A stretch of DNA of 64,000 nucleotides. It comes from Arthrobacter sp. zg-Y919 (GTDB lineage Bacteria; Actinomycetota; Actinomycetes; Actinomycetales; Micrococcaceae). Each line of letters begins with the position of its first letter. Within the stretch, counting starts at the first letter, position 1. Positions 26,793 through 34,726 of this stretch are shown here, in pieces. The stretch lies in assembly GCF_030142045.1 (NCBI RefSeq), contig NZ_CP126242.1:248001-312000 (forward strand), given 5' to 3'. Position numbers and translations under genes: made by a program. The notes below the pieces were generated by a model, which worked only from the letters and a program-made list of their open reading frames with translations, had not been told where the DNA came from and did no database searches.

Positions 26793-27362
26793 CTAGCTGC
26801 CCTCGGTCAGCGAACCGACGGCGAGCAGAAGCTGGTTGCGGAATCCTTCCGGCGGGGTGGCGGCGTCGCGGCCGCTGAGAGCGCGCAGGGACCAGGAGGC
26901 ATTGGACCAGCTGGTGACCAGGGAAATGGTCATGGCCATCAGCACCACGGGGTCGTGGCTGCCCGCGATCTGCCCTCGGTCCTGTGCCTCTCGGATGGCC
27001 GCGATCTTGCTCCGGTACGCCTGCACCTCAACGTCCAGCGGAGCCGGACGTTCCAGGACTGCCCAGGACGTCAGCCGGCCGACGTCGGGGTTCAGCTGGA
27101 GCATGTCGAACAGGCTTGCGGCGTATTGGGGGAGCGAGGCGGCCTCAAAGGGAACCGCATCAGCCAGTTCCAGCAGGGCCTGGCCCACGACCAGATCGAA
27201 CAGCTCTTCCTTGGCGCCGAAGTGGACGTAGATGGAGCGCTTGTTGGCCTGCGCCTCCTCCGCAATGCGGTCCACCCGGGCACCGGCGAGTCCGTTCAGG
27301 GCAAATTCCGCGCGGGCCGCAGCCAGGATGCGGCGCTTGGTGGGGGTGGCGTCAGGAGGCAT
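26793..27362 (-). CDS. TetR/AcrR family regulator
   Basis: A 189-residue repressor: ILAAARAEFALNGLAGARVD and IAEEAQANKRSIYVHFGAKE form the HTH, and the rest (TISLVTSWSNASWSLRALSG) is an all-helical ligand domain of the TetR_C_35-like kind. ATG 27362 begins MPPDATPTKRR; the open frame upstream to 27413 overlaps the operator and is not used. It faces the SDR gene at 27452 across 89 bp containing two GTAAC/TAACCA dyads, so it probably represses both. Confidence 0.9.
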   Translation of the reverse strand: MPPDATPTKRRILAAARAEFALNGLAGARVDRIAEEAQANKRSIYVHFGAKEELFDLVVGQALLELADAVPFEAASLPQYAASLFDMLQLNPDVGRLTSWAVLERPAPLDVEVQAYRSKIAAIREAQDRGQIAGSHDPVVLMAMTISLVTSWSNASWSLRALSGRDAATPPEGFRNQLLLAVGSLTEGS

Positions 27363-27375
27363 ACCGCCATCGTAT

Positions 27376-27436
27376 GTAACCAGATGGTTGCTTACCAAGC
27401 CGGAGTCTGCCACCCTGTACGTAACTAACCAGTTAC
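27376..27436. promoter_or_regulatory. Twin dyads between TetR and SDR genes
   Basis: GTAACC-AGAT-GGTTGC (27376-27391, one mismatch) and GTAAC-TAACCA-GTTAC (27421-27436, perfect 5-bp arms) share the TAACCA word and lie between the divergent starts, as expected for an autoregulating TetR protein. Confidence 0.65.
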
Positions 27437-27451
27437 CTACAGGAGGAAGAC

Positions 27452-28345
27452 ATGCCCCGCACCTGGTTCATCACAGGCACTTCATCCGGATTCGGCCGCC
27501 ATCTGGCCGAACAGCTCCTCGAGCGCGGCGACCGGGTGGCAGCTACTGCCCGCCGCGTGGAATCCCTCGACGACCTGGCCTCCCGGTACGGCACGCGGCT
27601 GTGGCGCGCAGCCCTCGATGTCACCGACACGGCCACCCTGCGGACAGTGGTGACGCGGGCGTTCGACGAACTCGGGCGGATCGACGTCGTCGTCTCGAAT
27701 GCCGGGTACGGCCTGTTCGGGGCGGCCGAGGAGCTAAGCGACGAGCAGATCGACCGCCAGCTGGCCACCAACCTCACCGCCTCCATCCAGCTCGCACGCG
27801 CCGTCATCCCGCATCTGCGGCGGCAGGGCGGCGGCCGCATCATGCAGGTCTCCAGCATCGGCGGCCAGGTCGCTTTCCCTGCCATGAGCCTCTACCACGC
27901 CACCAAATGGGGCATCGAGGGGTTCTGGGAATCCACGGCAGCCGACATTGCGCCGTTCGGTATTGGTGTCACGCTTGTCGAGCCGGGGGTGGCCCGCACC
28001 GGGTTCGGCAGCACAAGTGCGGACATGGGTGCGGCCCTGCCCGAATACGACGGCGGCGCTCCGGGGCAGCTCCGCCGCATGATTGCCGGCGAACTTCCGC
28101 CGCTGCCCGCACCGGGAGACCCAGCCAAGATTGCGGCGGCAATCATCGCTTCAGCCGACGGTCCAAGTGCCCCGTTGCGCCTCACGCTCGGTTCGGACGC
28201 CTACACCCTGGCCACCTCGGCACTACGGGAGCGCCTCGCCAGGCTGGAAGAGGGGAAGGATCTGGCCCACTCGACGGACGCCGACGACGTCGCGGCCCAC
28301 CAGCCGAGCGGCTCCGCCTACCCCCCGCCTGGCCCCGGCGGTTAG
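27452..28345 (+). CDS. SDR family oxidoreductase
   Basis: A 297-residue classical short-chain dehydrogenase. NADP motif TGTSSGFG (residues 8-15), basic ATARR after strand 2 favouring NADP, SNAGYG, catalytic Ser in MQVSSIGGQ and YHATK. ATG 27452 follows AGGAGGAAG. It is probably controlled by the divergent TetR. The stop overlaps the end of the convergent dehydrogenase gene by a few bases. Members of this set act on unknown ketones or aldehydes. Confidence 0.92.
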   Translation: MPRTWFITGTSSGFGRHLAEQLLERGDRVAATARRVESLDDLASRYGTRLWRAALDVTDTATLRTVVTRAFDELGRIDVVVSNAGYGLFGAAEELSDEQIDRQLATNLTASIQLARAVIPHLRRQGGGRIMQVSSIGGQVAFPAMSLYHATKWGIEGFWESTAADIAPFGIGVTLVEPGVARTGFGSTSADMGAALPEYDGGAPGQLRRMIAGELPPLPAPGDPAKIAAAIIASADGPSAPLRLTLGSDAYTLATSALRERLARLEEGKDLAHSTDADDVAAHQPSGSAYPPPGPGG

Positions 28346-29505
28346 GAGGTCAGTGCCACGTGCGGGTAGGCCGGCTCCCGCTGCTGGAACTGCAGCACGT
28401 CCTTGTTCCGGATGACGCCGTCGCGGATTTCGATCGCCCGGGCAATGGTCTCGTTCTCCGCCCACGCGGCGGGACCGCTGATGACCGTTTCCAGGAAAGG
28501 CAGCAGCGCCTCGCTGATTTCCCAACTGGCGGAGTTCCAGAGGTAGGACGGGCTGTGGTCGACAGCGTAGTAATTGATGTGCTCGCCCACCTCGAACATG
28601 GGATCGGTGAAGGTGGTGGATTTCGCCCACTCAAAGCCCATGCCCTCGTCGCAGGAAACGTCCACGATCAGGCTGCCGGGCCGGAAAGCCGCAAGATCCT
28701 CAGTGCGCAGGTAGGTCAGCGGGGCATTGGGGTCCTGCAGGGTGCAGTTGACCACGATGTCGCTCTCGGCAAGGAACGGGGCCAGCGGCACCCGGCCGTC
28801 TTCGGTGATGACCTCGCTGAGGAACGGTGATTCCGCCGCGTCATGGTCGAACTGCACCATCCGGGCCGAGTGGATCGGTGCTCCGACCGCTGCAACACCG
28901 CGGTTGGTCAGGACCTGGACGTCATGGATGCCGTGGGCGTTCAGGGCAGTAACCGCCCCGCGCGCCGTGGCGCCGAAGCCGATGACGACGGCGCTGAGCC
29001 GCCGGCCGTAGTCGCCGGTGGATCCGGTCAGGCTGAGGGCGTGCAGTACGGAGCAGTACCCGGCCAGTTCGTTGTTCTTGTGGAACACGTGCAGGCCGAA
29101 ACCGCCGTCGCTGGCCCAGTGGTTCATCGCTTCGAAGGCGATCAGGGTGAGCTTCTTGTCGATGGCGAGCTGGGTGATGGCGCGGTCCTGCACGCAGTGC
29201 GGCCAACCCCAGAGGGTCTGCCCGTCCCGCAGCTCGGCCAGGTCCTCGGGCTGCGGCTTGGGCAGGAGGACGACGTCGGCCTCCGCCACGATCTGCGCCC
29301 GCGGGAGTACGGCGCGCACGAATGTCTTCAGCTCGGCGTCCGAAACGCCGAACTTCTCCCCATAGCCTTCTTCGAGAACCAGCTGTTCCCGAATCTCCGG
29401 GGCGATGCGTTCCAGATGAAGCGGGTGGATGGCCAGCCGCTGCTCGTCGGGCTTGCGCCTGCTGGAAAGGACACCGAGGGTGAGGCGCTCCACGGGGGAG
29501 TTCAC
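28342..29505 (-). CDS. N5-(carboxyethyl)ornithine synthase-like / alanine dehydrogenase family protein
   Basis: A 387-residue member of the alanine dehydrogenase / lysine-oxopimelate family. It opens LGVLSSRRKPDEQRLAIHP, as in carboxyethylornithine synthases, where Arg and Lys bind pyruvate; the NAD(P) fold is VVIGFGATARGAVTALNAHG and FRPGSLIVDVSCDEG follows. Carboxyethylornithine synthase couples ornithine or lysine to pyruvate reductively; whether this enzyme does so is not shown. The start is GTG 29505, whose GTGA overlaps the stop of the small gene upstream, so translation is coupled. Confidence 0.8.
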   Translation of the reverse strand: MNSPVERLTLGVLSSRRKPDEQRLAIHPLHLERIAPEIREQLVLEEGYGEKFGVSDAELKTFVRAVLPRAQIVAEADVVLLPKPQPEDLAELRDGQTLWGWPHCVQDRAITQLAIDKKLTLIAFEAMNHWASDGGFGLHVFHKNNELAGYCSVLHALSLTGSTGDYGRRLSAVVIGFGATARGAVTALNAHGIHDVQVLTNRGVAAVGAPIHSARMVQFDHDAAESPFLSEVITEDGRVPLAPFLAESDIVVNCTLQDPNAPLTYLRTEDLAAFRPGSLIVDVSCDEGMGFEWAKSTTFTDPMFEVGEHINYYAVDHSPSYLWNSASWEISEALLPFLETVISGPAAWAENETIARAIEIRDGVIRNKDVLQFQQREPAYPHVALTS

Positions 29506-29648
29506 TTCTTTTTCGGCGGTGTAGGTTTGGCGGCGGCCGTGTCGAGGGGCCCGGAACCGGCTGCGGCGGCCTTCTTATCTGCGCGCTTTTCCTTTATGGA
29601 TTTGCCGGACTTCTTGGATGCTGCTTGGCGCGGGGACTTGTCAGACAT
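29502..29648 (-). CDS. Small basic protein, coupled to the dehydrogenase gene
   Basis: A 48-residue Lys/Ala/Pro-rich peptide, MSDKSPRQAASKKSGKSI and on to a run ending PTPPKKK. ATG 29648 follows AGGAGC at a normal distance, and the TGA overlaps the GTG of the next gene. No fold is expected; it resembles the short basic, disordered proteins that Arthrobacter genomes carry and may bind nucleic acid. I see no known domain. Confidence 0.7.
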   Translation of the reverse strand: MSDKSPRQAASKKSGKSIKEKRADKKAAAAGSGPLDTAAAKPTPPKKK

Positions 29649-29723
29649 GTTCGCTCCTGTAGCGGAACCGAGGCGGTTCCTGACCCTGAACCCTACAGGT
29701 ACGGCTGACGGGCGCTGCACCGG

Positions 29724-29845
29724 GGCGTCGGGTACCTTCCGGGTGGCAATGCGCAGCGGCATCCCGGCCCCGACACCGAACGCGCGTGCTGCAGCACCCA
29801 GGGGGGGGGAGCGTTCAGGCGACCTGTGTGCCCTAAGCGTTGCGG
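29724..29845 (-). pseudogene. Internally deleted relic of the dinB 5' end
   Basis: The minus strand repeats the upstream flank and first codons of the gene at 24242-25315, then jumps to RAFGVGAGMPLRIATRKVPDA, which is residues 54-75 of DNA polymerase IV (there RAFGVGSGMPLRIAARKVPDA). Codons of about 9-53 are missing. The start GTG has become CTG (29816-29818), and a G9 run (29801-29809) breaks the first codons. The rest of the gene is gone. Confidence 0.85.
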
Positions 29846-29860
29846 ACAATCACCAGTTCG

Positions 29861-30874
29861 TCACACATCAGCTGCAGAATTGTCAACCGGATCACTCGTC
29901 AGTGCAGCCGGCAGGGGCAGGTCATACTTCTCGCAGAGGAACCGCGTCTGGCAGTACCTCTGGGCATCCGCTGCGACTGCGCCGAGGATCCCAGCATTGG
30001 CACCGGCACCGATGAGGACACCCACGAATGGCAAAACCTTGGCAACGTTTTGAACCGGCACCCTGGAGCCAGCCGGCCCGAGCTGCTTCATCAGTTTTTC
30101 AAGCACGGCCACAAGACGGTGATCCGCGCGAAGCTTCTCGGACCACTTGACGCGTCCCTTGAGCGCGTCAGCGGCGTGCGCAACGTCCCTTATCGGCTTA
30201 GCCTTGGCTGCCTGCTTCATGAAGGATCTGTTCACGAGACGCTGGATGAATAGTTGTTCCTCGGGGTCCTTGGCGTCATAGCCGTACGAGTACGCTATCC
30301 GCGTTGCAATCGAGGTACTCAGAACCTGGATGACAACGATGTCTGCAGTTATCGCCACGGGCATCCCCGCGACCGGAACCAAGGCCAGCATGCCCATGGC
30401 GCCACCTTCGAGTGCACCGGCGGTCCGCCATCGAAGGGTGTTTAGCGTTAGTAAGCGGTCGCATGACTTCAGGTCCTGCTTCTGCAATTCGCTGAAGTTG
30501 TCTATATCAAGGCCACGTTTGCGGGCAAGCTTTTCGACGCTCTTTGGGTCGTTGAGCTCAAGCGCCCAGTCGTTGAACAGCTCAAGCATTGCTATTGCAC
30601 TTTCAATAGCTGGGCGCATGGCTTTGTCCGCCACCGCTCCCCCCGCGCGCTGGAGGGGATCCATGACCTTCTCCGGCACGGCTTCTGCCAGCCGTCGGCC
30701 GGTGTTTCCAGCCACCTCGCCCGTGCGGCTGATCGCGGTGTTCGCCCAGTTCGGCAGACCCCGGCGGTTGCTGCGGCGCTCCCAGTGGTTATTGAGGCTG
30801 TCCCAAACCTGTTGGTCGTACGCGCTCATCTCGGTAACAGCGTCGGGGAGCAACGGGTCTGCGTCAGTGCTCAA
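29861..30874 (-). CDS. EcsC family protein
   Basis: A 337-residue protein of the EcsC family. Long amphipathic helices come first (about 60-110), then LEGGAMGMLALVPVAGMPVAI and TADIVVIQVLSTSIATRIAYSYGYD, the glycine-rich hydrophobic core of the family, and KVLPFVGVLIGAGANAGILGAV near the end. EcsC homologues are linked to membranes and, in Bacillus, to the EcsAB transporter, but their activity is unknown. The frame opens with TTG 30874; ATG 30829 (MSAYDQQVW) is an alternative. No neighbour suggests a partner. Confidence 0.85.
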   Translation of the reverse strand: MSTDADPLLPDAVTEMSAYDQQVWDSLNNHWERRSNRRGLPNWANTAISRTGEVAGNTGRRLAEAVPEKVMDPLQRAGGAVADKAMRPAIESAIAMLELFNDWALELNDPKSVEKLARKRGLDIDNFSELQKQDLKSCDRLLTLNTLRWRTAGALEGGAMGMLALVPVAGMPVAITADIVVIQVLSTSIATRIAYSYGYDAKDPEEQLFIQRLVNRSFMKQAAKAKPIRDVAHAADALKGRVKWSEKLRADHRLVAVLEKLMKQLGPAGSRVPVQNVAKVLPFVGVLIGAGANAGILGAVAADAQRYCQTRFLCEKYDLPLPAALTSDPVDNSAADV

Positions 30875-31000
30875 GGAGGGTCCATTTCGATGGTGGTGTG
30901 TGAGTCGAGGATGACCCTACCAGCCGATATGTCGCCGCCCACGTGACAGCAGGCTGTGTCCTGGGCCCCCGCTGGACGCGCGACGGGTCCCAGGGTCGGA

Positions 31001-32551
31001 CTACCGGCCGGTCCAGGCCTCCGCGTAGAACCGTGGGGACAGGGAATCCAGCAGCTCGGTGTAGGGTTCCGGCTCCATGGCCTGCGCCGAACGGGCAGGG
31101 ATTTCCGAGGCGAACGCGGACACACCCAGCCCGGCCTCCCGGTCCTTCAGGGTCAGGCCGGCGGCTTCCAGGATGGTCGGGTACATGTTCAGCTGGTCCA
31201 CGCCGGGACGCAGCGTCACCGTGGGGTCCTGGCCCGGGACCCAGATCCGGTTGAAGATGGTGCGGTTCTCGTGGTGATCCAGCTGCTCGTGGAAGGCGTC
31301 GCCGGCACTCATGTGCTTGAGGTGGTCGCCCATGATCACCACGGCCGTGTCCTCGAGGTAGCCCTTTTCCTTCATGTAGTCCACGAAGCCGGCCACCTGC
31401 GTCATGGAGCAGGAGAACACGGAGGTGACCTTGTTCTCCGTATCCACGTTGCAGTAGTCGTAGACGTGCACCGGTTCATGGGTGTCCAGGGTCAGCATGG
31501 AAAGGTTGAACGGCTGCCCGGTCTTTTCCGACTCGGCATGGAGCCGGTCGATTTCCTCCTTGGCGTGGGCCATAAGCCGCTCGTCGCTCAGGCCCCAGTC
31601 CTTGCGGAAGTTCTCTTCCGGCTCGTCGAGGGCACGCCAGTCGGAGAGGCCCTTTTCCTCGGAGTAGCCGTGGGTGCTCAGGTAGGTGTCCTTCGCGGCG
31701 AAGGAGGAGTTGGCGCCACCGAGGAAGACATTGGTGTAGCCATGCTTTGCCAGCACATCGCCCAGGCAGGTCGACCCGCCCAGGTACGTTTCGCCGTCGT
31801 CGTCGAGGTCGCCGGTGGCGCTGCTGTCATCAGAGGAGCCCACGCCCTTCAGCGGTACGCCGCACTGCGTCGAGACGAGGCCGGCCATGGTCCAGCCTCC
31901 GCCCTCGTACTGCTGGAAATCCGCCACGCTCTGCCAGCCCGCTTCGGCGGGCGTGGCTTCCTTCAGGGGTGCGAACGAGTCTTTTTCGAAGAGCTGGTCA
32001 TCCGCAAGGGTGGCTTCGCCGGACTCGAGGTAGATCAGCACCAGGTTGCGCTTGTTCTCGTCACTCGTGACCGTTGGCTCCACGTAGTAGTCGCCGATGT
32101 CGTACTTGGAGTTCGCTGCCTTGATGTAGTCGGCCACACCCACAGTTGTCGCGAAGGCGGTGGCGCCGCCCACGAACACCGCGGCCACCAGGGCGGCGGC
32201 GACCGCCCGGCGAATCCACTGCGGGCGACTGGAGTGATCCTCGCCGCCGCCGCCGGCTGCGCGGCGCTTGCGGCGCCGGGTGTACTGCCATAGGGCAATT
32301 CCGAGGGTGAGAAGCAGGGGTAGAACGCCGACGCCCAGGATGCCGAGCCAGACAATGGCTCCTCCGCCACCGTCGGTTTCCACCGAGACGAGGTTCAGGA
32401 GCATCTGCCCCACGGAGATCCTGCCCCAGAAGAAGCGGATGCCGGCGGCGGCGATGAGCAGGGCGAGCCCCGCCCAGATCAGGACGTAAACCAGGACGCG
32501 GCCAGCAACGAGGCCGACCCGTCGGGTCACGTGAAGAATCCGGCCGGACAT
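31001..32551 (-). CDS. LtaS/MdoB-type sulfatase-fold phosphoglycerol transferase
   Basis: A 516-residue membrane enzyme: helices at about 10-40, 62-85 and 112-135, then an extracytoplasmic alkaline-phosphatase-superfamily domain. LVLIYLESGEATL starts it with the metal-binding Glu, GGGWTMAGLVSTQCGVPL carries the nucleophilic Thr, and VVIMGDHLKHMS the metal-binding Asp-His. Such enzymes transfer phosphoglycerol or phosphoethanolamine from phospholipid to a glycan or teichoic polymer. Arthrobacter relatives make wall polymers, but acceptor and donor here are unknown. Confidence 0.85.
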   Translation of the reverse strand: MSGRILHVTRRVGLVAGRVLVYVLIWAGLALLIAAAGIRFFWGRISVGQMLLNLVSVETDGGGGAIVWLGILGVGVLPLLLTLGIALWQYTRRRKRRAAGGGGEDHSSRPQWIRRAVAAALVAAVFVGGATAFATTVGVADYIKAANSKYDIGDYYVEPTVTSDENKRNLVLIYLESGEATLADDQLFEKDSFAPLKEATPAEAGWQSVADFQQYEGGGWTMAGLVSTQCGVPLKGVGSSDDSSATGDLDDDGETYLGGSTCLGDVLAKHGYTNVFLGGANSSFAAKDTYLSTHGYSEEKGLSDWRALDEPEENFRKDWGLSDERLMAHAKEEIDRLHAESEKTGQPFNLSMLTLDTHEPVHVYDYCNVDTENKVTSVFSCSMTQVAGFVDYMKEKGYLEDTAVVIMGDHLKHMSAGDAFHEQLDHHENRTIFNRIWVPGQDPTVTLRPGVDQLNMYPTILEAAGLTLKDREAGLGVSAFASEIPARSAQAMEPEPYTELLDSLSPRFYAEAWTGR

Positions 32552-32593
32552 TGCAACACCTCGTTCCAGATGCCGCGTTTACGCCGAACACCC

Positions 32594-32750
32594 TTGACAT
32601 CCCACCCGATCTCGGGCGTTTAGAAGACTAGTACCGCCACTTTACCCGCTCACTACTGGTTTTGCCGGGAGAAAGGTGCTTCCACAGCGGTGTATTCCAC
32701 CTCCACCGTGATAGGTTTTGTTCGTTTCCGTGCGGAGCCGTTCGCTTGTT
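32594..32750 (+). promoter_or_regulatory. Promoter/operator region of the galactose operon
   Basis: Upstream of the DeoR gene are TTGACA at 32594-32599 with no convincing -10 at the normal spacing, and two direct repeats of GTTCG (32720-32724 and 32740-32744, 20 bp apart, in GTTCGTTT and GTTCGCTT). DeoR-family repressors often bind such spaced direct repeats, so this could be the autoregulatory site. Confidence 0.35.
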
Positions 32751-32771
32751 TTACTCATCTTCAGGAGGATC

Positions 32772-33572
32772 ATGCTTGCAGCGGAGCGCCATGCGGCCAT
32801 CCTGAACCGGCTGGAACGCCAGCCGGCCGTCCGGGTCAGCTCGCTCGCCCGCGACCTCGCCGTGTCGGAGATGACGGTCCGCCGGGACATCGACACCCTG
32901 GCAGCGCGGGGAGCCCTGGTGCGGGTGCACGGCGGCGCCGTCCGGCCCGGCAGCCTCAGCGCGGTGGAGCCCGGCTTCGATGCCAACCGCACGCGCGGAG
33001 GCGAGGCCAAGCAGCGGATCGCGGCCGCAGCGGTGTCCCTGCTGGCACCCGGCATGACCGTGTCCATCACGGGCGGGACCACTACCTACGCATTGGCGCC
33101 GCTCCTGGCCAAGGTGCCGGGCCTGACCGTGGTCACCAATTCCCTTCCCCTGGCGGACGAACTCCACCGGCTGCGTGCCGCTGCCCCGGCCAACGGAGCG
33201 CCCGAGGTTCTCCTCTCCGGCGGTCAGCTCACGCCGTCGAAGGCCCTTGTCGGTCCGCTCGCCACCCGCGCCATTTCCACTCTCCGCGCGGACCTGTGCT
33301 TCATGGGGGCGCACGGAGTGGACGCGGTAGGTGGCATTACGACGCCGAACCTCGCGGAGGCGGACACAAACACCGCCTTCGCGCAGGCCTGCGACAGCCT
33401 TGTGATCCTCGCCGACGCGACGAAGATCGGCGTCGTCAGCCTGGCCCAGGTGGCTCCGCTCGATGCCGCGGCCGCCCTGGTCACCGACCGGTACCCTGAG
33501 GGCGAATACGCCGCCCTCACCCGCATCCTCTGTGACCCCGTATCCGACTTCGAACTGGAAGAGCGCCCATGA
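32772..33572 (+). CDS. DeoR/GlpR family regulator of the galactose operon
   Basis: A 266-residue sugar-phosphate-responsive repressor. The HTH is AAERHAAILNRLER followed by VRVSSLARDLAVSEMTVRRD, and the C-terminal DeoR sensor has MTVSITGGTTTYALAPLL, VVTNSLPLADEL and CFMGAHGVDAVGGITTP. ATG 32772 follows CAGGAGGA; an upstream in-frame start at 32718 lies in the operator. Its TGA overlaps the galT ATG (ATGA). Position at the head of galT-galK implies control by a galactose metabolite such as galactose-1-phosphate; that is inference. Confidence 0.93.
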   Translation: MLAAERHAAILNRLERQPAVRVSSLARDLAVSEMTVRRDIDTLAARGALVRVHGGAVRPGSLSAVEPGFDANRTRGGEAKQRIAAAAVSLLAPGMTVSITGGTTTYALAPLLAKVPGLTVVTNSLPLADELHRLRAAAPANGAPEVLLSGGQLTPSKALVGPLATRAISTLRADLCFMGAHGVDAVGGITTPNLAEADTNTAFAQACDSLVILADATKIGVVSLAQVAPLDAAAALVTDRYPEGEYAALTRILCDPVSDFELEERP

Positions 33573-34726
33573 CCTTCGTGACTCCCACCCGGCTGTCCGA
33601 TGGGCGGGAACTGATCTACTTCGACGCGGGGGAGGACAGCGCCGCACGGCACCGTGACGCAGCAACCCGGGACGTACGGGGACTTCCCGCACGGGGGCCG
33701 GCGGGGACCGTCCGATATGACGCGCTTTCCGGCGAATGGATCGCCGTCGCCGCGCACCGCCAGTCGCGAACCCACCTGCCGCCTGCGGACCAGTGCCCGC
33801 TGTGCCCCGCAACGCCCGGAAACCTCTCGGAAATCCCGGCCGCCGACTACGAGGTGGTGGTGTTCGAGAACCGGTTCCCCTCGTTCGGGCCGGACCTCGG
33901 CGAGCTGCCGGCCACCCCCGGATGGGGTACGACGGCGGCGGCGTACGGACGCTGCGAGGTCGTGGCCTTCGACCCCGCGCACGAGGGTTCCTTCGGATCC
34001 CTCACCCCCGGGCGAGCCCGGACCGTCATCGACGCCTGGGCCCAGCGCACCGAAGCGCTCTCCGCGATGCCCGGGATCAAACAGGTCTTCTGCTTCGAAA
34101 ACCGGGGTGCCGAAATAGGCGTCACCCTCCTGCACCCGCACGGCCAGATCTACGCCTATCCATTCATTCCGCCCCGTGCCGCCATTCTGGCAGCCAGGGC
34201 AGCGGAGTTTTTTGACGCCTCCGGCGGAAAACAGACGCTCATGGGACATGCCCTCGCGGCGGAGCGCAGCACAGGGGACCGGATGGTTCTTGAGGGGAAG
34301 CACTTCAGCGCCTTCGTGCCCTTCGCCGCCCGGTGGCCGCTGGAGGTCCACCTGGTCCCGCACCGCCAGGTCGCCGATCTCGCCGCCCTGACGGGGGAGG
34401 AACGCGACGAACTCACCACCGTCTACCTCGACCTCCTGGGCCGGATCGATGCCCTCTATCCCACGCCGACGCCGTACATCGCCGCCTGGCAGCAGGCGCC
34501 GGTCGATCCGGTCCTCCGGCCGGCGGGCTACCTGCACCTCCAGCTCACCTCACCGCGCCGGGCCGCCGACAAACTGAAATTCCTTGCCGGCTCGGAAGCG
34601 GCAATGGGAGCCTTCATCAACGACACCACCCCCGAGGCCGTCGCCGAGTCGCTGCGCACTGCCGTCCCCGCCGCCGCCCTTCCCGCCGTCCATGCAGACA
34701 CCCACGCCCGAAAGGACCAGGCATGA
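33569..34726 (+). CDS. galT: Galactose-1-phosphate uridylyltransferase
   Basis: A 385-residue Leloir enzyme that exchanges uridylyl between UDP-glucose and galactose-1-phosphate. The zinc pair is in QCPLCPATPG, RFPSFGPDLGEL follows, and the active site is LLHPHGQIYAYPFIPP with the uridylylated His; FVPFAARWPLEVHLVPHR gives the last ligands. It overlaps its regulator (ATGA) and galK (ATGA at 34723-34726), so the three are translated together. No galE is in the window. Confidence 0.95.
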   Translation: MTFVTPTRLSDGRELIYFDAGEDSAARHRDAATRDVRGLPARGPAGTVRYDALSGEWIAVAAHRQSRTHLPPADQCPLCPATPGNLSEIPAADYEVVVFENRFPSFGPDLGELPATPGWGTTAAAYGRCEVVAFDPAHEGSFGSLTPGRARTVIDAWAQRTEALSAMPGIKQVFCFENRGAEIGVTLLHPHGQIYAYPFIPPRAAILAARAAEFFDASGGKQTLMGHALAAERSTGDRMVLEGKHFSAFVPFAARWPLEVHLVPHRQVADLAALTGEERDELTTVYLDLLGRIDALYPTPTPYIAAWQQAPVDPVLRPAGYLHLQLTSPRRAADKLKFLAGSEAAMGAFINDTTPEAVAESLRTAVPAAALPAVHADTHARKDQA

